Source: MFD04716-140 sp963703125
GTDB taxonomy: Bacteria > Bacteroidota > Bacteroidia > Flavobacteriales > Flavobacteriaceae
NCBI GenBank assembly: GCA_963703125.1
Contig: OY969790.1
Location: 930,001-994,000 of the forward strand
DNA length: 64,000 nt
Direction: 5' to 3'
The notes under the pieces were generated by a model, which had not been told where the DNA came from, did not search any database, and worked only from the letters and a program-made list of their open reading frames with translations. A program made the position numbers and the translations under genes. This document shows positions 33,755 to 42,423 of the stretch, piece after piece. The stretch's first letter is position 1; each line of letters begins with the position of its first letter.

Positions 33755-34711
33755 ATGAAATTACGTCTTGTTTTTATCGTCCTGGTATGTATGTCGTGTA
33801 ACGATACATCGAAGTCAAAGGAAAAGGGTGCCGATGCCACTGAAAAGGTAGTATCCGCTGTAGTTGACGCTCCTTTCCCCGAGGAATTGGTACAGTTCAC
33901 GACTGGGTCTAAAAATCCGGTATTTGAAGGTACGGGAGCAAATACTTGGGACCAGGAAATTCGGGAAAGAGGCTATATCTTAAAGGAAGATGGTAGCTAC
34001 CACATGTGGTATACAGGTTTACGCCCGGGCGGCAAAGCGCTCGCCCTTGGTTATGCGACCTCCCCGGACGGAATGGCATGGACGCGTTATGCCGATAACC
34101 CCATTTTTGCCGAAAGCTGGACAGAGGACATGATGGTGCTCAAAGTGGGTGATACATATCATATGTTTGCAGAAGGGAAAGGCGATATTGCCCATAGGCT
34201 TACCTCCAAGGACCGCATACACTGGAAAGATCATGGGCCATTGGAGATGCGTACTTCTGCCGGTGCTCCTTTGAGTGAAGGGCCCTATGGTACACCCACC
34301 GTTTGGAGGGAAAACAATGTTTGGTATTTGTTTTACGAGCGCAACGATCTGGGGATATGGTTGGCTACTTCAGAAGACCTTGAGGTTTGGACCAATATAC
34401 AGGATGATCCTGTGATTACCATGGGACCCGAAACATACGACCAATTTGGGGTTGCCGTAAACCAAATTGTAAAACACATAGGATGGTATTATGCCTACTA
34501 CCATGGCACCGCTTTTGAAGACTGGAGCGAATGGTCTACCAATGTGGCGGCCTCAAAGGACCTGGTACATTGGAAAAAATACGATCAAAACCCGATCATG
34601 GGCGAGAATAGGTCCAGCGGCATTTTGGTGCAGGAAGGGGACCTGTTCCGATTGTATACCATGCACAATAAAGTGGAAGTTCATTTGCCCAAAAATACAG
34701 CGGCAAAATAG
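33755..34711 (+). CDS. Glycosidase-like lipoprotein (GH43/GH130-type five-bladed propeller)
   Basis: A 318-residue lipoprotein (lipobox VLVCMSCND). The repeated blade motifs are those of GH43/GH32-like or GH130-like enzymes: KNPVFEGTGANTWDQEIRER, YHMWYTGLRP, YATSPDGMAWTRYADNPIF, TYHMFAEGKGDIAH, SEGPYGTPTVWRENNVWYLF and WKKYDQNPIM. Catalytic acids cannot be assigned by eye. The frame ends at TAG 34709 and, in the same frame, an EthD tail follows, which is a relic rather than part of the protein. The substrate is unknown, probably a glycan. Confidence 0.8.
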   Translation: MKLRLVFIVLVCMSCNDTSKSKEKGADATEKVVSAVVDAPFPEELVQFTTGSKNPVFEGTGANTWDQEIRERGYILKEDGSYHMWYTGLRPGGKALALGYATSPDGMAWTRYADNPIFAESWTEDMMVLKVGDTYHMFAEGKGDIAHRLTSKDRIHWKDHGPLEMRTSAGAPLSEGPYGTPTVWRENNVWYLFYERNDLGIWLATSEDLEVWTNIQDDPVITMGPETYDQFGVAVNQIVKHIGWYYAYYHGTAFEDWSEWSTNVAASKDLVHWKKYDQNPIMGENRSSGILVQEGDLFRLYTMHNKVEVHLPKNTAAK

Positions 34712-34717
34712 TTTGAT

Positions 34718-34864
34718 GGCTATTTTTATGTGTACGATATTGCCGCATATAACAAAGCGATCGGACAGCATAGGGATACCATTGTGGCCGACTTTAAAAA
34801 TTATACCAATATACAGCCGATGGTACAGAACAATGAAATTAAACAGTTGGTGAGCAATAAATAA
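34718..34864 (+). pseudogene. Duplicated 3' fragment of the EthD-like gene
   Basis: 147 bp nearly identical to 33337-33483 (13 differences counted by eye). It reads GYFYVYDIAAYNKAIGQHRD to KQLVSNK in frame with the preceding glycosidase-like gene, beyond its TAG. It has no start of its own. The duplication flanks the glycosidase-like gene. Confidence 0.85.
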
Positions 34865-34927
34865 GTATTGGTTTACATTACAAAGGCTGCATTTTCATCT
34901 ACCTACTCAACACTCATAAACTACTTT

Positions 34928-35434
34928 TTAGTATCCAATTATTAGAATTCCTTTCAAAGGAAGTCTTATTCTATCACTAGCATAAAGAGTATCCAAAAAA
35001 GATATTACTTTTTCAAAGTCTTTACCTGACTTATAAATGTTTCTAACCGCAATTACAAGATATTCAACATCATGCATTACTGAGGCTTGAAAAAGGTCTT
35101 TTAAAAATTGATAATTAGCGACTGCTCTACCAGCTTCTACTTCTATTACAGTTTTATATTCTTCATTTAAGCCATCAGCTTCAAAGTATTTGTCAAGCTT
35201 CCCATTTCGGCCAAATAAAACAGGTACATGAATTCTATCCGCTCGCTTTTTTGATTTTTCAACATCATAACCAATTAACTCAAGGCCATCGCATACGATT
35301 GATAAGACTTCATCGCTAGAAAATTCATGATTCTCAGATTTAATCTTTTCCTGGTGGCATTCAAAAACTTCAACTACTTGGTTTAAATGGGGAGGAATTT
35401 TGTCTGACTTCGGAAAGTATTGCCAATTAATCAT
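34928..35434 (-). CDS. Putative nuclease-like protein of the restriction-modification island
   Basis: A 168-residue cytoplasmic protein, not recognised as a named family. The pattern YFEADG (Asp87) followed by VIEVEAGRAVANYQFLKDL (Glu98, Glu100) resembles the D-(n)-ExE/K core of PD-(D/E)XK nucleases. It follows the PmeII-type endonuclease gene after 14 bp, so it is likely co-transcribed with the methyltransferase and endonuclease. It could be a second endonuclease subunit, a nicking or specificity accessory, or an unrelated passenger. Its AT-rich codon use matches the island rather than the neighbours. Confidence 0.6.
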   Translation of the reverse strand: MINWQYFPKSDKIPPHLNQVVEVFECHQEKIKSENHEFSSDEVLSIVCDGLELIGYDVEKSKKRADRIHVPVLFGRNGKLDKYFEADGLNEEYKTVIEVEAGRAVANYQFLKDLFQASVMHDVEYLVIAVRNIYKSGKDFEKVISFLDTLYASDRIRLPLKGILIIGY

Positions 35435-35448
35435 TTTAACAAGTTTAA

Positions 35449-36195
35449 TTAGCTCCTACTCGAATTGAATTCTACTAATTTATTCCAATCAATTTCCCCA
35501 CTATCAAAGCAGAAACTTTGGGAGAATTCTAGAGTGAATCTATTTAATATTTTCGAATAAGACTCTAAAAACTCCTCATTCTTTTCTTTGGCTTTAAAGC
35601 CTATTGGAATTATTAAATCTTTGTATAGTTCATCATCATTGGAAATATAAGCCCAAAATGATTGCCCACAATATTTGTACAAATCTCCTTTTTTCTTGTA
35701 CTCAGATCTTTTTGATGACCTACCATAGCAACATCCATTAACAGCAACTACATTTATTCCCCCACCTGATGTTTTTAGCCTTCTTCTAGCGGAATCAAAA
35801 TTGTCTAACATTTTTTTCCAAGAACTACTATTTGACCAATCTGGTCCAGATTTGATTGTAATTATTTGTCTCGCTCCGTCCTTATCAAATTCCAAATCAA
35901 TACCGTCCATACCGGATTTCCAACCACCGTATACTTTTTGATTAACGAATATAGCCAACCCTTCGAGCCAATCACCAAAAATACCTTCTTCACTCGATGA
36001 AACCCATGCATCCAAAATTCCTTGAATAATCTCAGATGCAACCAAAACATTTTTAGCTTTAAATAAATAGGGGTTCTTTCTTTTTAGAATTGTATTTAAC
36101 TCTAGGTCATCCAGTTTATCTATTCTTTTCCTATGAAAAGTACCAATGTTATCCTCAACGTATTTCTTTACGTCATCAAGATTTAAATCATTCAT
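35449..36195 (-). CDS. Type II restriction endonuclease, PmeII-like
   Basis: A 248-residue endonuclease. N-terminal blocks LNTILKRKNPYLFKAKNV and SSSEEGIFGDWLEGLAIFVN are characteristic of the PmeII-type family. The likely catalytic core is GIDLEF (Asp100) with ITIKSG (Lys115), a PD-(D/E)XK arrangement. Its ATG shares one base with the methyltransferase stop (TAATG), a coupling that makes methylase first and nuclease second. The recognition sequence cannot be predicted from sequence alone. Confidence 0.85.
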   Translation of the reverse strand: MNDLNLDDVKKYVEDNIGTFHRKRIDKLDDLELNTILKRKNPYLFKAKNVLVASEIIQGILDAWVSSSEEGIFGDWLEGLAIFVNQKVYGGWKSGMDGIDLEFDKDGARQIITIKSGPDWSNSSSWKKMLDNFDSARRRLKTSGGGINVVAVNGCCYGRSSKRSEYKKKGDLYKYCGQSFWAYISNDDELYKDLIIPIGFKAKEKNEEFLESYSKILNRFTLEFSQSFCFDSGEIDWNKLVEFNSSRS

Positions 36196-37619
36196 TAAAT
36201 GACCATTTTATATTGATTCATAATTTTTAAGATACTTAATTCCCAGTTTCTGTCATCAGTATTTGAATACCTAGAGTACTTAAAATCTTTGTATTGAATT
36301 GACATCTTACCGTTCATATGATTCAAAATAGCTTTTCCTACGGCCTTACCTAGTCCAACTGGAACAGCATTCCCAATTTGCTTATACTGTTCTATTAGAC
36401 TACCTTCTATATTCCAATCATCAGGAAATTGCTGAATTCTTTTGTATTCTTCGACAGTTAATGGCCTATTCTTTTCAGGATGCGCCAAATCCGTTGCTGG
36501 CATGGCAGGGTGTGTTACCAAAGTTGGGGAAGGTTTGTCCCAAGCTAACCTTCTTAAAAATCCAGTTTTTCCACCGCCAGAATAAAACGATTTACCCATG
36601 GCCTCTTTCTGTATTTCTAATGGTAAATCCTTCCAATATTGACCTGGGCCAAGCATTCGATAATATTTAAGACGCTTTTCTGGAAAATTGACATGATTAT
36701 CTGAATCAGAATTCATATTTGCAACGGCACTTTTAAAAGTTGTCCATTTTGGTAAACCAAATTCACCATTTTCTGAGTGAGTAGGCTTTAAATATGGAAC
36801 TATGCTGCCATCACGTGAAGCAACGATAATCACTCTTTCCCTTTTTTGAGGAGTACCAAAGTTTGCCGAATTGTAAAGATTGAAGCTTACGCCATATCCA
36901 TTATCTCTTAATGTATTAATAATGTTTAATAATGCACCACCTTTTAATTCCACAAAACTTAAGTCATCAAAGTCTTCACCTCTTTGATTATGTGGCCTAT
37001 GTCTTAAAGGTGCAGATAAAATACCTCTAACATTCTCGATAACTGCATACTTTGGTCGCAATTCGAGTATCCTGTCTATAAATTCTAAAAAAACATTACC
37101 CCTCTCATCTTCAAATCCTTTTCTTTTGCCCGCTGTACTAAAAGCTTGACAAGGTGGCCCACCAATAATTAAATCAATTTCATCACTTTCTTTGAGTCCC
37201 GCCTTTTCACGAATATCCCGAGCACTGAAATCACGTATATCGCCTATTAAAGCTATTTCGGGCTTATTCCGAATTATCGTCTTTCTACTGGCTTTGTCCA
37301 CCTCACAGGCCAATATTGTTTTGAATCCTGCTTTTTCAATACCTAAATCTAGGCCCATTGCACCTGTAAAAAATGAAAGGGCTATAGGTTCATTAAACTT
37401 TATTATATTTGTATTTTCTTGAATAGAAAATTTTTTATCATCGGTTTTTCCGCAACTATTATTAGATTTATAGTATTCAACTTCCTCCTCATTAACAAGC
37501 CAAGAGTTTCCAATTTTTTCTCCGGATAATTTTTCATACCGACAAAGATTTCGAACCTGTTGTGGGGTAAGATTTAATTTAGAAGCAGCTTCTTTAATTG
37601 TTATTCTGGTACTTTCCAT
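36195..37619 (-). CDS. DNA (cytosine-5) methyltransferase with N-terminal DNA-binding domain
   Basis: A 474-residue modification enzyme. Residues 1-50 form an excisionase/MerR-like helix-turn-helix (TIKEAASKLNLTPQQVRNL...GNSWLVNEEEV). Motif I is ALSFFTGAMGLDLG (80-93), motif IV GGPPCQAFSTAG with catalytic Cys157, motif VI ENVRG (195-199), motif VIII QKRERVI and motif X QIGNAVPVGLGKAVG. It heads the three-gene unit with the endonuclease and the nuclease-like gene. The fused helix-turn-helix may allow it to repress its own promoter, as in other self-controlling R-M systems; that is inferred. The region is visibly more AT-rich than its flanks, suggesting transfer. Confidence 0.95.
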   Translation of the reverse strand: MESTRITIKEAASKLNLTPQQVRNLCRYEKLSGEKIGNSWLVNEEEVEYYKSNNSCGKTDDKKFSIQENTNIIKFNEPIALSFFTGAMGLDLGIEKAGFKTILACEVDKASRKTIIRNKPEIALIGDIRDFSARDIREKAGLKESDEIDLIIGGPPCQAFSTAGKRKGFEDERGNVFLEFIDRILELRPKYAVIENVRGILSAPLRHRPHNQRGEDFDDLSFVELKGGALLNIINTLRDNGYGVSFNLYNSANFGTPQKRERVIIVASRDGSIVPYLKPTHSENGEFGLPKWTTFKSAVANMNSDSDNHVNFPEKRLKYYRMLGPGQYWKDLPLEIQKEAMGKSFYSGGGKTGFLRRLAWDKPSPTLVTHPAMPATDLAHPEKNRPLTVEEYKRIQQFPDDWNIEGSLIEQYKQIGNAVPVGLGKAVGKAILNHMNGKMSIQYKDFKYSRYSNTDDRNWELSILKIMNQYKMVI

Positions 37620-37739
37620 TTTTTCGTTAGCGAAAATATTTATAGTCCAAATATATTAAGGCACTATAAGAAATCCTAGGAAAATATTTCCATTCCACAA
37701 ATTTTATTAATAACCAATTATTTTATATTTAAGGTGTTC

Positions 37740-38534
37740 ATGAATCTCGAAGCTAAAATGCTTATGAAGTTTTTCAAAATAGCAATACCCCTATTTTTGT
37801 TACTGTTTTTGTGTAGCAACGCCCATGCACAACTGGTCAACATAGAATCAAAACGCATGCAAAAAGACTCCATTCGCTTTGCCCTCAAAAGTGATGTGTT
37901 ACTTAATTATACCAACAACAATGGCGATTATATCTTTCAAGTTGGGTCCAACCTCACCACCCAATTAAAATCAAAGGACTTAAAGAAAATCTACTTTTTT
38001 ATTGGCAACTATAACCTGATCCGCACCCAAGGCCAAGATTTTCAGAATTCCTGGTTTTTGCATCTCCGCTACAATCAAAAACTCACGAATTTGTTTCGTT
38101 TGGAGGCCTTCGTGCAAAACCAAAACAACACCTTGTTGACCATTACTGGCAGAAACTTGGTAGGTGCGGGCATTCGGTTAAAGTTTATTTCAACGGAAAC
38201 TACCAAGGCCTATTTTGGAAATTCCTATATGTATGAAATAGAGCGCATAGATGTGCTGGATCAGCAGTTCTACAACCATAGAAATAGTAGTTACCTATCC
38301 ATGAACCAATCCTTTAAAAAGTCCCGATTGGACTTGACCGGCACGGTCTATTTTCAGCCCTTGTACCGTGCCATCCAAAACCATCGCATTTTATGCCAAC
38401 TAAAGTCCGAACTGCCGATTTCGGAGGTCATCAAACTTTCGGCACTTTACAACTATTTCTACAGCAGCCTTTCCCAAGATTTGGAGTCTGATCGGTCCTC
38501 CCATTTAAGTTTTGGGATCACCTTTGAAATTTAA
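37740..38534 (+). CDS. DUF481-like outer-membrane beta-barrel protein
   Basis: About 264 residues with a signal peptide (IAIPLFLLLFLCSNAHAQ) followed by alternating hydrophobic/polar strands: DVLLNYTNNNGDYIFQVGSN, NSWFLHLRYNQKLTNLFRLE and a final strand ending in LSFGITFEI, as in the salt-induced YdiY-like DUF481 barrels. Function unknown. ATG 37740 is used; the ATG at 37764 directly before the signal peptide is an equally good start. It begins about 120 bp after the restriction-modification island, transcribed divergently from it. Confidence 0.75.
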   Translation: MNLEAKMLMKFFKIAIPLFLLLFLCSNAHAQLVNIESKRMQKDSIRFALKSDVLLNYTNNNGDYIFQVGSNLTTQLKSKDLKKIYFFIGNYNLIRTQGQDFQNSWFLHLRYNQKLTNLFRLEAFVQNQNNTLLTITGRNLVGAGIRLKFISTETTKAYFGNSYMYEIERIDVLDQQFYNHRNSSYLSMNQSFKKSRLDLTGTVYFQPLYRAIQNHRILCQLKSELPISEVIKLSALYNYFYSSLSQDLESDRSSHLSFGITFEI

Positions 38535-38557
38535 GGGACAAAGTCTTTATCGCTAAA

Positions 38558-38722
38558 CTAAACCAGGGTAGTTGTACTTCTTGGCGATTGCCCGTAAACA
38601 GACCCCGCCAACAACCAGATAAAGGAAGTCGACAAACGTTCGGCCTCTCGATCGGTTTCGGCAACAATACTATTGAGGCCTTTGATCACATACGGTTCTT
38701 TTAAGTGTTTTGATAGTTGACC
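38558..38722 (-). pseudogene. Fragment of a luciferase-like (LLM) flavin monooxygenase
   Basis: Read on the minus strand, about 54 codons without a start give QLSKHLKEPYVIKGLNSIVA followed by ETDREAERLSTSF and a stop. The pattern YVI-G-N-IVA-TD-EAE-L-TS is that of a conserved block in LLM-class oxidoreductases (commonly VNVIAADTDEEAE). No other part of such a gene is present. It is short, so the match is suggestive only. Confidence 0.4.
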
Positions 38723-38734
38723 CCCCCCTTATCA

Positions 38735-40045
38735 TCAGTATTTAGGCAAATAGCCTTCAAATCGTATCATTTTACTGGCATCTTGCTGGTAGGTTATCGG
38801 TTTGGGATCTAACCAATCAACCAATGCATCTTTAATGGCATAGGCAAAAAAATGGTTCCCCGAGGGGGTATAATGCCCAATGAAATAACGCTTCATATAT
38901 TCCTCTAAAGAAAGATTGAAGTTTTTGAAGTCCTTCAAATGTACTTCGTTCATATCAAAAAACCGATACCCGTTCGATTGGATAAAATCCACTACTTCTT
39001 GGTCATATCGAGGTGCTCCCATGACCATTGATCGAAAAACACCAAAGGGGTCAAAATGGACCAAAAGCAACTCTTTTCCGTGTGCCTTGCAAAATAGATC
39101 GGCTTTTTTTAAAATATACTTTGTGGCCTCGAAGGCATACTTATTTTTCAACGAGGTTGCCGTTTTCACCATCCGTTCAGTACTTGAAAAATCAATTATT
39201 GGAAGCCCCAAAATACCCGCAAGTTTTTTCAACCCTTTTGTATCGATATCTGAATTGACCATGTCGGCACTAAGCAAGTGTAGCTGCACCATCAAATCGT
39301 CTTTCAGGTTTTCATACATGAACTCTGGATCTGACATTTTGTAAAGATCTTCTTTGACCGGTATTCTGTTTTCTTTTTCCACTAGTTTTCCGGTATCAAG
39401 GTCCATCTCTATATTAGCCCAGAAATTGCCATGGAACATATACCCGCCGTAGTCGTTCCATTGGGTATAATAGGTAGCATAACGACATCGGAAGACACTT
39501 CTCATATAGTCGTCGCCCCACATGTATAGAATTACATATTTTGAATCGTTATCCACTTTTTCGCGCCGTAAAAGTCTTCGATAGGCCTGATATATGCCAA
39601 AACCGCCCATACCAAAATTTTGAACGGGTTCACCAAAATGCCCTGCCAGATATTCTTGCCAGGTTTCACCATCGCTTACCTGATGGCAATGTGTAAAGCT
39701 ATTGCCATAGGTGTTTATTCTACAGGGTTTATTGCTGTACAAGGCGTTGGTTCTTTTGCCATCTTGCATGACGGTGGACAACGTTGAGCTATTATCTATG
39801 CCATCATGTGGCATATAATTTCCTAAAATATAACCGACTTCTGGATCAAATTGTGCCCATGAATTTTTATGAAGAAAAATGTCAAGCTCCTCTTTAGGAA
39901 CGGCACTGTTTCTGAGATATTCCGCATACGACTTTTTGCCATTCTTTGCGATGGCACCGCTAAGAAAATCTGGAAAAAGGGAAGCGCTGCCCATGGTCAT
40001 AATAGCTCCTAATGTATTCGATTTTAAAAATTTTCTTCGGTGCAT
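38735..40045 (-). CDS. SGNH-hydrolase-like protein with Tat-type signal
   Basis: A 436-residue exported protein. The start MHRRKFLKSNTLGAIMTMGS resembles a Tat signal with a single twin-Arg. INTYGNSFTHCHQVSDGETW contains a GxSxT-like block I of SGNH/GDSL esterases, NFGMGGFGIYQAYR resembles block II, and HYTPSGNHFFAYAI near the C-terminus could carry the final His. The substrate is unknown; carbohydrate or peptidoglycan esters are plausible. It is a single-gene unit. Confidence 0.65.
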   Translation of the reverse strand: MHRRKFLKSNTLGAIMTMGSASLFPDFLSGAIAKNGKKSYAEYLRNSAVPKEELDIFLHKNSWAQFDPEVGYILGNYMPHDGIDNSSTLSTVMQDGKRTNALYSNKPCRINTYGNSFTHCHQVSDGETWQEYLAGHFGEPVQNFGMGGFGIYQAYRRLLRREKVDNDSKYVILYMWGDDYMRSVFRCRYATYYTQWNDYGGYMFHGNFWANIEMDLDTGKLVEKENRIPVKEDLYKMSDPEFMYENLKDDLMVQLHLLSADMVNSDIDTKGLKKLAGILGLPIIDFSSTERMVKTATSLKNKYAFEATKYILKKADLFCKAHGKELLLVHFDPFGVFRSMVMGAPRYDQEVVDFIQSNGYRFFDMNEVHLKDFKNFNLSLEEYMKRYFIGHYTPSGNHFFAYAIKDALVDWLDPKPITYQQDASKMIRFEGYLPKY

Positions 40046-40384
40046 TGGTCGATTTATAGAAAATAATGGTTAATTACTAGGCTCAGCATCAATGCGTTCG
40101 CTTTATTAAATATAAGGATTATAAACGAAAACTATTTTCGATTTTTAATGCCTTTTCTCTCTTATAATTTGGGATAGCCCTATAATCCGAAAGACAAAAT
40201 ACATTTGAGATATAAACCCAGCCACAGCGGGCCTATGATCGGTATCTTTTAGGAGGGGCTGCGCTATCCTTTTACATATCAACGATTATGTCAGGTTGGC
40301 AATTAAATTGCGGGATCCAGCGTTATGATAAGGTGAAATTTTGACCCATATGAACATCCGTTCATTTTTTTAACCGCAATGTTC

Positions 40385-40392
40385 TATTTTTG
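40385..40392 (+). promoter_or_regulatory. Promoter box before the nucleotidyltransferase gene
   Basis: TATTTTTG matches the TAnnTTTG consensus, 20 bp before ATG 40413. The rest of the 367-bp gap (40046-40412) is AT-rich with no recognised gene, hairpin or repeat. Confidence 0.45.
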
Positions 40393-40412
40393 CCACATTA
40401 AAACAAAAACAC

Positions 40413-41300
40413 ATGACCTTATTACTTATGGCCGCAGGGAGCGGAAGCCGCTATGGAAAGTTGAAACAGTTTGACGGCCTGGGCCCCAACGAAGAATTTT
40501 TGATGGAATTCAGCATTTTTGATGCCCTAGAGAACGGTTTTGACCACGTAGTGGCAATTACCAAGAAAGACAATGTAGTTTTTTTAAGGGATCACCTGTT
40601 GGCCAAATTGCCAAAAAGCATCAAGTTGGATGTCATTGCCCAAGAACTGATGGACATCCCCGCAGGTTGTTCGTATTCCGGGGAACGTCTGAAACCCTGG
40701 GGAACCGCCCATGCCGTTTGGACTGCCAGAAACCTCATCAACAATCCGTTCGTGGTGATCAACGCCGATGATTATTATGGAAAAGGTGCCTTTAAAAATG
40801 CGGCGAAGTTTATTCAGGACCCCGCCAATAAAGATGCCTACGGACTGGTAGGCTATACCCTAAAGGACACCCTTTCCGAACACGGTTCGGTATCGCGGGG
40901 CGTATGCACCGCAGATAAAAATGATACCCTGCTTTCCGTAGTTGAACGCACCAAATTGGAACAGAAAGGAAAGGTGGTCGTCGATGAGGATTCAGGTCTT
41001 GAATTTACCGGCGACGAATTGGTGAGCATGAACTATTGGATCTGCCGACCCTCCATTTTTGAAGCCATTGAAAAAGATCTTAAATCCTTCCTTCAAAAGG
41101 GTGAAAATCTTGAAAAAGGGGAGATCTATATCCCTTTTGTAATTCAGGAAATGGTCCAAAGAAACGAGGTGAAGGTCAAAGTGGTGCCATCCGGTGGAAA
41201 ATGGTTTGGCGTTACCTACGCCAGCGATCGTGAAATGGCCGTTGGTCAATTGCAAGAAACCACCGATCAAGGAGGCTACCCTGCCCCTTTGTGGAAATAG
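40413..41300 (+). CDS. Sugar-1-phosphate nucleotidyltransferase-like protein
   Basis: A 295-residue protein of the NTP-transferase (MobA/GlmU-like) fold. The nucleotide-binding N-terminus is LLLMAAGSGSRYGKLKQFDG, followed by PWGTAHAVWTARN and the metal-binding VINADDYYGKGAF. It is followed by a phosphotransferase-family kinase gene after 7 bp, so the two probably phosphorylate and then activate a sugar or similar alcohol to a nucleotide-linked form. The exact sugar cannot be told. Confidence 0.85.
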   Translation: MTLLLMAAGSGSRYGKLKQFDGLGPNEEFLMEFSIFDALENGFDHVVAITKKDNVVFLRDHLLAKLPKSIKLDVIAQELMDIPAGCSYSGERLKPWGTAHAVWTARNLINNPFVVINADDYYGKGAFKNAAKFIQDPANKDAYGLVGYTLKDTLSEHGSVSRGVCTADKNDTLLSVVERTKLEQKGKVVVDEDSGLEFTGDELVSMNYWICRPSIFEAIEKDLKSFLQKGENLEKGEIYIPFVIQEMVQRNEVKVKVVPSGGKWFGVTYASDREMAVGQLQETTDQGGYPAPLWK

Positions 41301-41307
41301 TCCTTCA

Positions 41308-42384
41308 ATGCCGATGGTTGTATCACATCTTGATTTAGCGGGTCAAATACTGCAACACTTTTCAGTTGCACAAAGGGCCTATTCCTTGGAAACAATCAAC
41401 AATGGCTATATCAATGACACCTATTTGGTTTTGGACGACGACCGACCCCAATTTATTCTGCAACGCATAAACCGCAATGTCTTTAAGGATATTGAGGGTC
41501 TTATGGGCAATATTGCCATTGCCCTTGCCAAACTGGATAATACCAGCTACACAAAGATAACCCTCATAAAAACGACTGCGGACAAAACCCACTATGAAGA
41601 CACAAGCGGGTATTGGAGGCTAATGACCTATATTGACCAAACAACGGCCCATAATAATACCACGGATCCCAAAGTAGCCTTTGAGGCCGGAAGAATAATA
41701 GGAAGATTTCATCAATTGCTGGAAGATTCCCCATTGGAAAGTTATGTAGATACCATTCCACGCTTTCATGATCTGGACTTGCGCAAGCAACAATTTGAAA
41801 AAGCCTGTTCCTCTGCGCGTATGGAAAAAAAGGAAATCGCCAAAAACGCCATCGATTTTGCCCATCACATTTTGGATAAATTGAAGGAACTTTCCAATAC
41901 GGATCTATCCGTGCGTATTTGCCATAACGATACCAAATTGAACAACATCCTCTTTTCAAAAAAGGATGACAAAGCCTTGTGCCTGATTGATTTGGACACA
42001 CTGATGAAAGGATATTTTTACTACGATTTTGGGGATGCGATCCGTACCATTGCCAATGTCGCCCCCGAAGACGAGCAAGATCACCATAAAATTACCTTTG
42101 AGAAACCGCTTTTTGAAGCGTTCATAGCTGGTTTGGCTTCCAATGGTGCCTTTTTGACGAAAGCCGAGATCAAGACCCTACCGTTAGGTGCTGTTTTTAT
42201 GCCCTTCATTCACGGACTTAGGGCGCTAACGGACTACCTCAACAATAATATCTATTACAAGGTCTCCTACGAAAATCAAAACTTAGATCGTTGTCTGAGT
42301 CTTTTTGACTTTACCCAAAAGGCGTTGAACGAGTTGGAATATATGGAGCAGATCGTACAAACGGAGATAAAGTCTGTCGACTAG
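41308..42384 (+). CDS. Aminoglycoside-phosphotransferase-family kinase (N-acetylhexosamine kinase-like)
   Basis: About 358 residues of the APH/choline-kinase fold. The start is set at ATG 41308, after the stop of the preceding gene; the open frame extends back into it without coding sense. Motifs: INNGYINDTYLVLDDD at the nucleotide loop, catalytic ICHNDTKLNNILF (Brenner motif, Asp and Asn), and LIDLDTLMKGYFYYDFGDAI (DFG-like metal site). NahK-type sugar-1-kinases share this layout. Together with the nucleotidyltransferase it suggests salvage of a free sugar; this is inference. Confidence 0.85.
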   Translation: MPMVVSHLDLAGQILQHFSVAQRAYSLETINNGYINDTYLVLDDDRPQFILQRINRNVFKDIEGLMGNIAIALAKLDNTSYTKITLIKTTADKTHYEDTSGYWRLMTYIDQTTAHNNTTDPKVAFEAGRIIGRFHQLLEDSPLESYVDTIPRFHDLDLRKQQFEKACSSARMEKKEIAKNAIDFAHHILDKLKELSNTDLSVRICHNDTKLNNILFSKKDDKALCLIDLDTLMKGYFYYDFGDAIRTIANVAPEDEQDHHKITFEKPLFEAFIAGLASNGAFLTKAEIKTLPLGAVFMPFIHGLRALTDYLNNNIYYKVSYENQNLDRCLSLFDFTQKALNELEYMEQIVQTEIKSVD

Positions 42385-42423
42385 TTAAAGCCCAAGAACG
42401 GCCCAATATTTCTTGCTAAGTGA

